Of a DNA stretch of 64,000 nucleotides, positions 42,383-51,051 are shown piece by piece; the first letter of the stretch is position 1; each line of letters begins with the position of its first letter. The stretch is from Microbispora sp. ZYX-F-249. GTDB lineage: Bacteria > Actinomycetota > Actinomycetes > Streptosporangiales > Streptosporangiaceae. The position numbers and the translations under genes are program-made. Where the stretch lies: assembly GCF_039649665.1 (NCBI RefSeq), contig NZ_JBDJAW010000010.1, positions 155,539-219,538 of the forward strand, written 5' to 3'. The notes under the pieces were generated by a model. The model searched no databases. It had not been told where the DNA came from and saw only the letters and a list, made by a program, of their open reading frames with translations.

Positions 42383-43540
42383 TTGGAACGCACCATAAAG
42401 GTCACCAGGGACGGCCCCACCTGGTTGATCTACCTGCAGCTCGCCACCTTCGCCACCTACCTGTACGGACTGTCGGCCGCCGTGCCGCTCCTGCGCGCGG
42501 AACTCGGCGTGTCCCAGGCCGTCGCCGGGCTGCACGGCACCGGGATGGCGCTCGGCGGCATCGCCGGAGGGCTGGCCCTGCCCACGCTGACCAGGCGACT
42601 CGGGCGCCGCGTCGTCACCTGGGGCGGCCTGGCCGGGATGAACGCCGGTGTGCTCCTCGTCGCGTTCGGGCACTCGCTTCCGCTCACGCTCGCCGGTTTC
42701 ACCCTCGCCGGCGGCTGCGGCTCGACGGCCCTGTACGTGATGATGGCGGTGCTCAGCGACCACCACGGCCCGGCCGGGGCGGCCGTCATCAGCGAGGCCA
42801 ACGCGGTCGGCGTCACCGCCGGCATCGCCACCACCTACGTCTTCAGCGTGGCGGCCGAGTCGTCCATCGGCTGGCGCCCCTCGCTGTTCGCGCCGGTGGC
42901 GGCCACCCTTCTGCTGGCACTGGTCATGGGCCGGGTGTGGGTGCCTCCGGCGCCCGCCCCGCCGCCGTCGCCCGCGGCCTCCCTACGGGTCCCGTACGGC
43001 TGGCGCTTCCACGTCGCCGGCTTCGTGCTGCTGTGCTGTGTGGCCCTGGAGTTCGCCTTCAACCTGTGGGCCGCCGCGTTGTTCGGCCAGCGGACCGGCC
43101 TGTCGCCCGGCGTGGCGGCGACCGGGCTGACCGCGATGCTGGCCGGCATGGCCGCGGGCCGGTTCGGCGGCGCCCGGCTCGCCCTGCGCTTCGCGCCGGG
43201 AGCGGTGCTGCTGGGCTCGCTCGGGGTGACCCTGGCCGGCTGGACGCTGTTTTGGACCGGGACCTCGGCGCCGGTCTGCTACGCCGGGCTCGCGCTCAGC
43301 GGGCTCGGCATCTCGGTCCAGTTCCCCATGGGCCTGACCCGCATGATCGAGGTGTCGGGAGGCCGGCCGGACCAGGCGTCCGGCACGGCCTCGATCTGGG
43401 CGGGCGTGGGCTCGGGCAGCGGGCCGTTCGTGCTCGGCGCACTGGGGGACGGCTTCGGGACGCACACGGCGTTCCTGCTCGCGCCCGCCCTGATCGCGGT
43501 GGCCGCGGGCGGAGTCGTCGGATCCCGGTCGCGGTCCTGA
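42383..43540 (+). CDS. MFS transporter
   Basis: This 385-residue, 12-span transporter is of the major facilitator type. It begins with TTG (ERTIKVTRDGPTWLIYLQLA); TAGTCT ends nine bases upstream. The loop after span 2 reads PTLTRRLGRRVVTWGG, a diverged motif A. A mid-protein Pro-rich loop (VWVPPAPAPPPSPA) splits the halves. The substrate is unknown; it lies between the otsA-like gene and the secreted pair but on a separate transcript. Its stop is twelve bases from the convergent secreted-protein gene. Confidence 0.85.
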   Translation: MERTIKVTRDGPTWLIYLQLATFATYLYGLSAAVPLLRAELGVSQAVAGLHGTGMALGGIAGGLALPTLTRRLGRRVVTWGGLAGMNAGVLLVAFGHSLPLTLAGFTLAGGCGSTALYVMMAVLSDHHGPAGAAVISEANAVGVTAGIATTYVFSVAAESSIGWRPSLFAPVAATLLLALVMGRVWVPPAPAPPPSPAASLRVPYGWRFHVAGFVLLCCVALEFAFNLWAAALFGQRTGLSPGVAATGLTAMLAGMAAGRFGGARLALRFAPGAVLLGSLGVTLAGWTLFWTGTSAPVCYAGLALSGLGISVQFPMGLTRMIEVSGGRPDQASGTASIWAGVGSGSGPFVLGALGDGFGTHTAFLLAPALIAVAAGGVVGSRSRS

Positions 43541-43552
43541 GTCCCGGACCGG

Positions 43553-44152
43553 TCAGTTCCAGGTCGCGTTCTTGAGGATCGCGGCCAGCTGCGGGTGGTC
43601 CCACTGGTCGAGGACCAGGATCTTCGACGAGGGCAGGTACCACTCACGCTGGTTGTAGTGCAGCTTGACCCGGCCCTTCTTGTCGACGCAGGTCGCCGCC
43701 CACCTGTGGTAGTCCGCCTTGTGTCCGGGCCCGACCTGCCGCAGCCCCTTGTCCGCGACCTTCCACTCGCCCTTGTACAGCTTGTAGCTCTTCGGGCAGA
43801 TGCTGACGTCGGTCGCCGGGTCGAATCCGTACTTCGACTTGTAGGACTGGAACGTGTGCCCCCCGATCTTGAGCGCCTTCGGGCCCAGGATCCAGAAACC
43901 GTGGCACCCATAGTCGCGGAAACCGTAGTCCTCGGTGCCGAAGGTGGGACACGAGCCGGTGATGACGCGCACCCAGTCCCTGTCGTCCTTGGCCACCTTC
44001 CACGACTTGGGGATCGTGAGGGTCAGGCCACTCCGCAGGGAGACCTGCTTGGTGCCGCCGCTCTCGCTCGCGGACGCCGCCGCCGGAACCGCCAGGGACG
44101 CCGCGAGCACGGCCAGGCCGGCCGCCGCGGTCGAGATCGTCTTTCTGAACAT
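43553..44152 (-). CDS. Secreted cysteine-containing protein, copy 1
   Basis: This 199-residue protein has a clear signal peptide (FRKTISTAAAGLAVLAASLA then AAASA, a likely signal peptidase I site). The mature part has VITGSCPTFGTEDYGFRDYG, GCHGFWILGPKAL, a second cysteine pair, QVGPGHKADYHRW and a C-terminal REWYLPSSKILVLDQWDHPQ. Four cysteines probably form two disulfides. TAGTGT ends seven bases before the ATG, so it has its own leaderless promoter. It is a tandem paralog of the next gene. No family is recognised; a cell-surface or secreted role is inferred. Confidence 0.75.
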   Translation of the reverse strand: MFRKTISTAAAGLAVLAASLAVPAAASASESGGTKQVSLRSGLTLTIPKSWKVAKDDRDWVRVITGSCPTFGTEDYGFRDYGCHGFWILGPKALKIGGHTFQSYKSKYGFDPATDVSICPKSYKLYKGEWKVADKGLRQVGPGHKADYHRWAATCVDKKGRVKLHYNQREWYLPSSKILVLDQWDHPQLAAILKNATWN

Positions 44153-44220
44153 GCCGGAAACACTAGGCGCGGTCACTTGCGGACGACTTGCGAGCGGATA
44201 GGCAGGAGATCACCAAGTGC

Positions 44221-44820
44221 TCAGCTCCAGGTCGCCTTCTTCAGGATCGCGGCCAGCTGCGGGTGGTCCCACTGGTCGACCACCAGGATCCGCGACGTCG
44301 GCAGGTACCACTCGCGCTGGTTGAACCGGGCCTTCACCGTGCCCGAGGTCAGGGTCCTGCAGGTGCCCGCCCAGTCGCGGTAGTCGGCCTTGTGCCCCGG
44401 CCCGACCTGCCGCAGTCCCCTTTCGGCGAGCGTGGTGCGGCCGAGGTAGAGCTTCTTCTCGACCGGGCAGGGCCCGACGTCGGTGGCCGGGTAGAACGGG
44501 CCGTCCGGCGTGTACGCCCGGAACAGCTCATGGCCCACTTCGATGGCCTTGGGGCCGAGGATCCAGAAGCTGTGACACCCCGAGTCGCGGAAGCCGTACG
44601 TGTCCGTGCCCTCGGTGGGGCACGAGCCGGTGATGACGCGCAGCCAGTCCGCGCGGTCGGCGTCGACCCGCCAGGACGAGGGGATCTTGAGGGTCAGGCC
44701 CTTGCGCAGGTGCAGCGTCTTGGTGGCCGCGCCGTCGCTCGCGGACGCCGCCCCCGGAACCGCCAGGGACGCCGCGAGCACGGCCAGGCCGGCCGCCGCG
44801 GCCGAGATCGTCTTCCTCAT
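44221..44820 (-). CDS. Secreted cysteine-containing protein, copy 2
   Basis: This is also 199 residues, with signal peptide RKTISAAAAGLAVLAASLAV ending AASA. The mature region keeps VITGSCPTEGTDTYGFRDSG, CHSFWILGPKAIEVG, RQVGPGHKADYRDWAGTC and REWYLPTSRILVVDQWDHPQ of the other copy, with the cysteines conserved, while the middle has diverged. TAACGT, a -10 that overlaps the otsB stop codon, ends seven bases before the ATG, suggesting transcription independent of otsB. The function is unknown. Confidence 0.75.
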   Translation of the reverse strand: MRKTISAAAAGLAVLAASLAVPGAASASDGAATKTLHLRKGLTLKIPSSWRVDADRADWLRVITGSCPTEGTDTYGFRDSGCHSFWILGPKAIEVGHELFRAYTPDGPFYPATDVGPCPVEKKLYLGRTTLAERGLRQVGPGHKADYRDWAGTCRTLTSGTVKARFNQREWYLPTSRILVVDQWDHPQLAAILKKATWS

Positions 44821-44830
44821 GCCCAGGACG

Positions 44831-45652
44831 TTACGCCCGGCGGGTTGCAGACGGCTTGCCCATCCTTGTCACGAGATCGCCGAGGAGTGCCACGACGCCG
44901 TCCGGCCCGTCCACCACCACGTCGGCGCGCTCCGCCAGCGCGGTCACCTCCGTGGACCCGCTGCACACGCGTACGCCCGGGATCCCGGCCGTCTCGACCG
45001 CGCCGAAGGCGGCGAGGTCCCCCAGGTCGTCTCCGACGAACATGACCGAGCGGGCGGTGCGCTCGGCGAGGAAGGCCGACAGGGCCCGTCCCTTGTCCAT
45101 CCCGGCCGGCCGGAGCTCCAGCACCATGCGGCCCGGCTCGACCACCAGCCCGGCCTCCCCGGCCAGCGCCGCGACCGGCCCGCGCAGCGCCTCCAGCGCC
45201 CCCGCGGGATCGGCGCACCGCCGGGTGTGCACGGCGACGGCCCGGTCCTTGTCCTCGATCCACACCCCGTCGAGGCCCGCCGTGAGCTCGGGCAGCCGGG
45301 CGCGGACGAAATCGAGCCCCGGCGGGGGCGGCGGCGCCGTCAGACGGCCGTCCTCCCAGCGCTCCAGTCCGTAGTGGCCGAGGATCACCAGGCCGGGCAC
45401 GTCGGCGAGGGACGGCCCGCCGGAGACCTCGCCGAGGGCGAGCGCCGTACGCGGCGGGCGGCCCGTGACGATCACGACGGCGCGCACCAGCGGCGCGAGG
45501 GCGGCCAGCACGCCGGGTACGCCGGGATGGACCCGGGCGGCGGCGGGGTCGGGCACGATCGGGGAGAGCGTGCCGTCGTAGTCGAGCCCGATCACGGCGC
45601 CGGCCGGATCGGAGACGATCGCGTCGAGTCCTGCGTGCGCGGGCAGGGTCAT
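44831..45652 (-). CDS. otsB: Trehalose-6-phosphate phosphatase
   Basis: This HAD-superfamily phosphatase has 273 residues. The nucleophile motif is GLDYDGTLSPIVPDP with Asp24 and Asp26. Motif II Thr is in VVIVTGRPPR, and the C-terminal motif VMFVGDDLGDLAAFG binds magnesium. It removes phosphate from trehalose-6-phosphate to give trehalose. It is on the opposite strand to the otsA-like gene and 2.5 kb away, so the two steps are not in one operon here. Confidence 0.92.
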   Translation of the reverse strand: MTLPAHAGLDAIVSDPAGAVIGLDYDGTLSPIVPDPAAARVHPGVPGVLAALAPLVRAVVIVTGRPPRTALALGEVSGGPSLADVPGLVILGHYGLERWEDGRLTAPPPPPGLDFVRARLPELTAGLDGVWIEDKDRAVAVHTRRCADPAGALEALRGPVAALAGEAGLVVEPGRMVLELRPAGMDKGRALSAFLAERTARSVMFVGDDLGDLAAFGAVETAGIPGVRVCSGSTEVTALAERADVVVDGPDGVVALLGDLVTRMGKPSATRRA

Positions 45653-45701
45653 GGCCTCACTCCGAAGGGGGTCAGATGCGTACGCTCCGAGACGACCTCA
45701 T

Positions 45702-45717
45702 GCCCCGGTGCCGGGGC
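45702..45717 (-). terminator. Hairpin downstream of the DUF3263 gene
   Basis: gccccgg and ccggggc are perfect inverted arms with a two-base loop, about 80 bases past the stop codon of the DUF3263 gene on the same strand. It is a modest terminator candidate. Confidence 0.4.
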
Positions 45718-45796
45718 TCATGCATGCGAAGGGGAAAGCCGATGCCACGACCGGCATGATCCGCCCGGACGGAGCGGACATCGGCGGGAGGGGGCA

Positions 45797-46078
45797 CTAG
45801 GAGTTGAGTCCGAAGCGGCGGGCCGAGCGGTCGCGCCGCCTGCCGGCCCTCATCCGGCGTAAACGTTTGACGAGCATGGGGTCGTGCTCCAGCGCCTCCG
45901 GCCGGTCGATCAGCTCCCCGAGTAACTGGTAGTACCGGGTCGCGGAGATGCCGAAGGACTCCCTGATCGCCTGCTCCTTGGCGCCCGCGTAACGCCACCA
46001 CTGGCGCTCGAACGCGAGCATCTCGCGGTCGCGGTCCGAGAGGCCGGGCCCGTCGTCGCCGGCCGGTTCGGTGTCCAT
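45797..46078 (-). CDS. DUF3263 family protein
   Basis: This 93-residue actinobacterial protein of the DUF3263 family contains DREMLAFERQWWRYAGAKEQ followed by IRESFGISATRYYQLLGELI, a helix-turn-helix-like region, and a basic C-terminus (RRMRAGRRRDRSARR). The end is rich in Arg, suiting nucleic-acid binding, though function is not established. GGAGGAGC before the chosen ATG is a strong ribosome site; a longer version begins twelve codons upstream. Confidence 0.85.
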   Translation of the reverse strand: MDTEPAGDDGPGLSDRDREMLAFERQWWRYAGAKEQAIRESFGISATRYYQLLGELIDRPEALEHDPMLVKRLRRMRAGRRRDRSARRFGLNS

Positions 46079-46185
46079 CCGCTCCTCCTCGATCGGCTCG
46101 CGAGCCCGTCCCATGGTAATGCGCGAACCAGCGAGGCGAACCCGGGGTGTTCAGGCCGGGCGGGACGGACGTAGTGTCACGTGAT

Positions 46186-46992
46186 GTGAGCTCTGTAATC
46201 ACGCTCCTGACCGACTACGGGCTGGAGGACGGGTTCGTCGCCGCGTGCCACGGCGTGATCGCGGGCATCGCTCCGCAGGCTCGGATCATCGACGTGGGTC
46301 ACCTCGTCCCCGCCGGGGACGTACGGCGCGGCGCGGCCATCCTCGCGCAGACCCTGCCCTATCTGCCGGCCGGCGTCCATCTCGCGGTCGTCGATCCCGC
46401 CGTGGGCGGCAACCGGCGCCCGGTCGCGGTGGAGGCCGGAGGACGGGTGTTCCTCGGCCCGGACAACGGCATCCTGTCGTGGGCGGTGCGCGCCGCCGGA
46501 GGCGCCGACGCGGCCTACGAGCTGACGAACACGGACCTGTTCCTGGAGAGCGTCTCTCCGACGTTCCCCGGACGGGATCTGTTCGCCCCGGTGGCCGCCC
46601 ACCTGTGCACCGGCCGCGCGGTGGCCGACGTGGGCCCGCCCATGCCGGTGAACCGCCTGGTGACCCTGCCCGCGCCGACCTGCCGGTTGCGGGACGGCGC
46701 GGCGGAGGGCGAGGTGCTGTCGGTGGACAGGCACGGCAACGTCCAGTTGTCGATCACCGGCACCGACCTGGCCGAACTCGGCGTGCGACTCGGCGACACC
46801 CTCGCCGTGTGGCTCGGGCGCCGCCAGGTCACCGTGCCGTTCCGCGAGACGTTCACCGCGGTGCCGCCCGGCGACCTGGTGGCGTTCGCCGACTCCGCCG
46901 GCCTGGTCGCGCTGGCGATCAACGCCGGGGACGCCGCCGACCGCCTGGGTCTGCCCCCGGGCGCGCACGTACGGCTGTCGCCCGGGCGCTGA
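46186..46992 (+). CDS. SAM hydrolase (DUF62/SAM hydroxide adenosyltransferase)
   Basis: This 268-residue enzyme of the DUF62 family splits S-adenosylmethionine into adenosine and methionine using water; it is related to fluorinase and SalL. The N-terminus ITLLTDYGLEDGFVAACHGV, HLAVVDPAVGG, SPTFPGRDLFAPVAAHL and VDRHGNVQLSI are conserved family blocks, with the Asp-Arg-His residues used in catalysis likely among them. The substrate loop lacks the 23-residue insertion of fluorinases, as far as length shows. A GTG start is preceded by TAGTGT with an eight-base gap. It lies alone between convergent or divergent neighbours. Confidence 0.88.
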   Translation: MSSVITLLTDYGLEDGFVAACHGVIAGIAPQARIIDVGHLVPAGDVRRGAAILAQTLPYLPAGVHLAVVDPAVGGNRRPVAVEAGGRVFLGPDNGILSWAVRAAGGADAAYELTNTDLFLESVSPTFPGRDLFAPVAAHLCTGRAVADVGPPMPVNRLVTLPAPTCRLRDGAAEGEVLSVDRHGNVQLSITGTDLAELGVRLGDTLAVWLGRRQVTVPFRETFTAVPPGDLVAFADSAGLVALAINAGDAADRLGLPPGAHVRLSPGR

Positions 46993-47007
46993 CCCGGCCG
47001 GTCCGTC

Positions 47008-48024
47008 CTACTGGGCGTTCACCACGTCGCGGGCCTCGGCGAAGTGGCAGGCGCTGGGGTGATCGCTGCCCGGGCGCACCTCGAGCGCCGGCGCCTGCTG
47101 GGCGCAGATGTCCTGCGCCTTCCAGCACCGGGTGCGGAAGTGGCAGCCCGAGGGCGGGTTGGCGGGCGAGGGCGGGTCGCCCTGAAGGATGATCCGCTGG
47201 CGCGTCTCCCGGCCCTCCGGATCCGGCACCGGCACGGCCGACAGCAGCGCCTGCGTGTACGGATGCGTCGGGCTGTCGTAGATCTGGGCGTCGCTGCCCA
47301 GTTCGACGATCTTGCCGAGGTACATCACCGCGACCCGGTCGGAGATGTGGCGGACCACCGACAGGTCGTGCGCGATGAAGATGTAGGCGAGGTCGAACTC
47401 GTTCTGCAGCCGCTCCAGCAGGTTCATCACCTGGGCCTGGATCGACACGTCGAGCGCGGAGACCGGCTCGTCGCAGATGATGATCTCAGGCTGGAGCGCC
47501 AGGCCGCGGGCGATGCCGATCCGCTGACGCTGGCCGCCCGAGAACTGGTGCGGGTAGCGGTTGATGTGGTCGGGGTTGAGGCCGACCACCTCGAGCAGTT
47601 CCTGCACCCGGCGCCGCCGGCCGCCCTTCGGCACGACGTCCGAGTGGATCTCGAACGGCTCCCCCACGATGTCGCCGACGGTCATCCGCGGGTTCAGCGA
47701 CGTGTAGGGGTCCTGCATCACCATCTGGATGTTGCGGCGCATCCGCTTGAGCTCCGCGCCCCTGGCCGTGGTGATGTCCCTGCCGTGGACGCGCACGGAG
47801 CCCGACGTGGGCCGCTCCAGCGCCATCAGCAGCTTGGCCAGGGTGGACTTGCCGCAGCCCGACTCGCCGACGACGCCGAGCGTCTCACCCCGGTGCAGGT
47901 CGAAGGAGACCCCGTCCACGGCCTTGATCGCGCCGATCTGCCGCTTGACGAGGACGCCCTGGGTGAGCGGGAAGTGCTTGACCAGGTCGCGGACTTCGAG
48001 GATCGACTCAGCGCTCGCCTTCAT
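47008..48024 (-). CDS. Dipeptide/oligopeptide ABC transporter ATPase (DppF/OppF)
   Basis: This 338-residue ATPase energises peptide uptake. Walker A is GESGCGKST, signature FSGGQRQR and Walker B IIICDEPVSALD. The C-terminal extension has SGCHFRTRCWKAQDIC, the iron-sulfur-like cysteine cluster common to Opp/Dpp ATPases. Its start overlaps the upstream dppD gene by 17 bases. It closes the five-gene operon of binding protein, two permeases and two ATPases. Confidence 0.93.
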   Translation of the reverse strand: MKASAESILEVRDLVKHFPLTQGVLVKRQIGAIKAVDGVSFDLHRGETLGVVGESGCGKSTLAKLLMALERPTSGSVRVHGRDITTARGAELKRMRRNIQMVMQDPYTSLNPRMTVGDIVGEPFEIHSDVVPKGGRRRRVQELLEVVGLNPDHINRYPHQFSGGQRQRIGIARGLALQPEIIICDEPVSALDVSIQAQVMNLLERLQNEFDLAYIFIAHDLSVVRHISDRVAVMYLGKIVELGSDAQIYDSPTHPYTQALLSAVPVPDPEGRETRQRIILQGDPPSPANPPSGCHFRTRCWKAQDICAQQAPALEVRPGSDHPSACHFAEARDVVNAQ

Positions 48025-49039
48025 CGATGACCTCCCTCCAGTAGTGGCAGGCGCTGCCGCGGTCGCCACTGATCGTGTACAGCGGGGGAACGTCGGTCAC
48101 GCAGTTGTCCCGCCGGTACGGGCACCGCGGATGGAAGGCGCAGCCCGTCGGCATCTCCAGCAGGTTGGGCGGCAGGCCCTTGATGGCGTACAGCTCCTGG
48201 CCCTTCTGGTCCACCCGGGGGATGGATTCGAGCAGCCCCTTCGAGTAGGGGTGGGCCGGGTTCTTGTACAGCTCGTGCACCGGCGCGTTCTCGACGATGC
48301 GCCCGCCGTACATGACCGCGATCTTGTCCGCGACGTCGGCGACGACGCCGAGGTCGTGGGTGATCAGAATCAGGCCCATGTTGCTGTCGCGCTGCAGTTC
48401 CGCGAGCAGCCCCATGATCTGGGCCTGGACGGTCACGTCGAGCGCCGTGGTCGGCTCGTCGGCGATCAGGATCTCCGGGTCGAGCGCGATCGCCATGGCG
48501 ATCATGATGCGCTGCCGCATACCACCCGAGAACTGGTGCGGGAAGTCGTTGACCCGGTCCTTGGCGGCCGGGATCCTGACCCGGTCCATCAGCTCGACGG
48601 CCTTCTTCTTCGCCTCCGCCCGCGAGGTGCCGCGGTGCATGCGGAACATCTCGGCGATCTGCCAGCCGACCGGGAAGACCGGGTTCAGCGCGGACAGCGC
48701 GTCCTGGAAGACCATGGAGATGCCCTCCCCGCGGATCTTCCTGCGCTGGTCCTCGGGGAGCTTGAGCAGGTCGACGCCGCGGAAGCGGATCTCACCGCCG
48801 GCCACCTTCCCCGGAGGCATGTCGAGGATGCCCATGATGGTCTGGGCCGTGACGCTCTTGCCCGAGCCCGACTCGCCCAGCACGGCGAGGGTCTCGCCGG
48901 CGTCCACGCTGTAGGTCACGCCGTTGACGGCCTTGGCCACGCCCGCCCGGGTGCGGAACTCGACGTGGAGGTCGTCGACCTCCAGCAGGGCGCCGCCGTG
49001 AGAGCCCCTGGCCATCTGCTCGGAAAGCACTTCCGTCAC
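48008..49039 (-). CDS. Dipeptide/oligopeptide ABC transporter ATPase (DppD/OppD)
   Basis: This 343-residue ATPase is the DppD-type partner of the next gene. Walker A GESGSGKSV, signature FSGGMRQR, Walker B ILIADEPTTALD, and C-terminal CAFHPRCPYRRDNC with a further Cys. An alternative ATG lies eight codons in (MARGSHGG). It begins 13 bases after the dppC stop. Confidence 0.93.
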   Translation of the reverse strand: MTEVLSEQMARGSHGGALLEVDDLHVEFRTRAGVAKAVNGVTYSVDAGETLAVLGESGSGKSVTAQTIMGILDMPPGKVAGGEIRFRGVDLLKLPEDQRRKIRGEGISMVFQDALSALNPVFPVGWQIAEMFRMHRGTSRAEAKKKAVELMDRVRIPAAKDRVNDFPHQFSGGMRQRIMIAMAIALDPEILIADEPTTALDVTVQAQIMGLLAELQRDSNMGLILITHDLGVVADVADKIAVMYGGRIVENAPVHELYKNPAHPYSKGLLESIPRVDQKGQELYAIKGLPPNLLEMPTGCAFHPRCPYRRDNCVTDVPPLYTISGDRGSACHYWREVIDEGER

Positions 49040-49052
49040 TCGCTGTGCCTCC

Positions 49053-50000
49053 TCATCGAAGCTTCGGGTCGAGGGCGTCGCGTACGGCTTCGCCGAGCAT
49101 GACGAAGGTCAGCACGCACAGGGACAGGAACGCGGCCGGGAAGAACATGGCGTGCGGACCGGTCCTCAGGTACGAGGTGTGGTCGGCGATCGCGATGCCC
49201 CAGGAGATGACCGGCGAGCGCAGGCCGATGCCGAGCAGCGACAGCGTGGCCTCGGCGCCGATGTAGCTGCCGATCGTGATCGTGGCGTACACGAGGATCG
49301 GCGCCAGCGAGTTCGGGAGCAGGTGCCGGAAGATGATCCGCAGCGGGCCGGCCCCGAGCGCCCTGGCGGCCTGCACGTAGTCCTGGTGCTTGGCCTGGAT
49401 GACGGCCGAGCGGGCGATGCGCATCAGAATCGGCCAGCCCAGCAGGGCGAGCACGATGATGACGACCGCCATGATCATCGCTTTGCCGGGGTTCGACTGG
49501 GCCGGCGCGACGGTGCCGAGGATGATGATCGCGCCCAGCACGTACGGCAGGCCGAGGAACATCTCGCCGACGCGGGAGATGATCGCGTCGAGCCAGCGCC
49601 CGAAGTAGGCCGCCAGCACGCCGGTCAGACCGCCGAGCAGGACGGTGGCCAGCGTGGCCAGCACGCCCACGATGATCGAGGTGCGGGCGCCGTAGATGGT
49701 CCTGGCCCACACGTCCCGGCCCTGCAGGTCGTAGCCGAACCAGGCCTCCGAACTCGGCAGCTCCATGCTCTTGGCGAGCGTCGCGTACTCCGGGTCCTTG
49801 TGCGTGAACAGCGACGGGAAGGCCGCCATCAGGAGGAACACGATCAGCATCACGAGCGAGACCCAGAAGATCTTGCGTCGCTTCAGGATGTCCCACGTGT
49901 CGCGCCAGAGGCTGCGCTGGCTCTCCCGGACCGCGACCGGGCTGGCGGCCGGGTCGTCCGCTCCCTTGATCAGGTCTTGCGTCGCGGTCGGGTCACTCAT
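49053..50000 (-). CDS. Dipeptide/oligopeptide ABC transporter permease (DppC/OppC)
   Basis: This 315-residue inner permease has six predicted spans. Landmarks are GYDLQGRDVWARTIYGARTS, and the cytoplasmic EAA loop VQAARALGAGPLRIIFRHLL. An N-terminal extension of about 35 polar residues precedes span one. Its start codon overlaps the dppB stop by eight bases. Confidence 0.93.
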   Translation of the reverse strand: MSDPTATQDLIKGADDPAASPVAVRESQRSLWRDTWDILKRRKIFWVSLVMLIVFLLMAAFPSLFTHKDPEYATLAKSMELPSSEAWFGYDLQGRDVWARTIYGARTSIIVGVLATLATVLLGGLTGVLAAYFGRWLDAIISRVGEMFLGLPYVLGAIIILGTVAPAQSNPGKAMIMAVVIIVLALLGWPILMRIARSAVIQAKHQDYVQAARALGAGPLRIIFRHLLPNSLAPILVYATITIGSYIGAEATLSLLGIGLRSPVISWGIAIADHTSYLRTGPHAMFFPAAFLSLCVLTFVMLGEAVRDALDPKLR

Positions 50001-50919
50001 AGCGGATCCTCGGGTCGAGCACGCCGTAGAGGAGGTCGACGAGCAGGTTGGAGATCAGGTACACGAGCACGAGCAGCGTGGCCACGGGGACCACGATCGT
50101 GTAGTCCTGACCGTTGATGGCCCGCCACAGCAGGCCGCCGATGCCGTGGATGTTGAAGATGCCCTCGGTGATGATCGCGCCGGACATCAGCGAGCCGATC
50201 TCGGTGCCGAGGAACGTCAGCACCGGGATGAGCGAGTTGCGCAGCAGGTGGATCCCGACCACCCGCCGGTTGCTCAGTCCCTTGGCCACGGCCGTGCGCA
50301 CGTAGTCGGAGCGCAGGTTCTCCACGATGCTCGTACGGGTGAGCCTCGCGGTGAACGCCATGTTGAGGCTGGCCAGCACGAGCGCGGGGACGATCAGCTC
50401 GGGGACCGTCGCCGCGTCCGTCACGGTCGGCTCGATGACGTGCAGCTGCACGCCGAGCACCCACTGCAGCAGGTAGCCGGTGACGAAGATCGGCAGGGAG
50501 AGCAGGAACAGCGTGGAGAGCGTCACCACGTTGTCGATGAAGCCGCCCCGCTTGAGGCCCGACAGCACGCCGGCGCCGATTCCGATGATCGCCTCGAAGG
50601 CCACCGCCATCAGGGCGAGCCTGATGGTGATCGGCCAGGCGTCGCCGAGCTGGGTCGCGACCGACACGCCGTTGAAGTCGGTGCCGAGGTTGCCGGTGAA
50701 CAGGTTCTTCAGGAAGTTCCAGTACTGCAGCAGGAGCGGCTGGTCCAGGCCGAACTGCTCGCGCATGGCCGTGACGTAGGAGTCCGGGCATGGCCGCTGG
50801 CCGCATCTCCCGGCGAACGGGTCGCCCGGGAGCTGCCAGACCATGTAGTTGATGATGAACGTCGTGCCGAGCACGACAGGCACGAGTTGCAGCAGGCGCC
50901 GGATCGCGTATCGGCCCAT
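49993..50919 (-). CDS. Dipeptide/oligopeptide ABC transporter permease (DppB/OppB)
   Basis: This 308-residue permease begins MGRYAIRRLLQLVPVVLGTT, a typical DppB start. A periplasmic segment follows span one (WQLPGDPFAGRCGQRPCPDS), and the EAA loop YVRTAVAKGLSNRRVVGIHL is in the fourth cytoplasmic region. Two cysteines in the first outer loop are unusual and may form a disulfide. GGAGG lies five bases before the chosen ATG; a GTG two codons earlier is possible. Confidence 0.93.
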   Translation of the reverse strand: MGRYAIRRLLQLVPVVLGTTFIINYMVWQLPGDPFAGRCGQRPCPDSYVTAMREQFGLDQPLLLQYWNFLKNLFTGNLGTDFNGVSVATQLGDAWPITIRLALMAVAFEAIIGIGAGVLSGLKRGGFIDNVVTLSTLFLLSLPIFVTGYLLQWVLGVQLHVIEPTVTDAATVPELIVPALVLASLNMAFTARLTRTSIVENLRSDYVRTAVAKGLSNRRVVGIHLLRNSLIPVLTFLGTEIGSLMSGAIITEGIFNIHGIGGLLWRAINGQDYTIVVPVATLLVLVYLISNLLVDLLYGVLDPRIRYE

Positions 50920-50998
50920 GCGCACCTCCGATCTGACGCTAAAGGTCGTACATGCGCCCCCCGTGGGTCAACACGGAGTTCGCGAATGGACAGCCCAC

Positions 50999-51028
50999 GA
51001 GGCCGGCCCCGGTGGGGGAACCGGCCTC
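50999..51028 (-). terminator. Hairpin between dppA and dppB
   Basis: gaggccgg and ccggcctc enclose a 14-base loop, 24 bases past the dppA stop. It may be a partial terminator or 3'-end stabiliser that makes the binding-protein message more abundant than the rest. Confidence 0.6.
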
Positions 51029-51051
51029 GGGGGGTTCACGTACGAGCTGTC

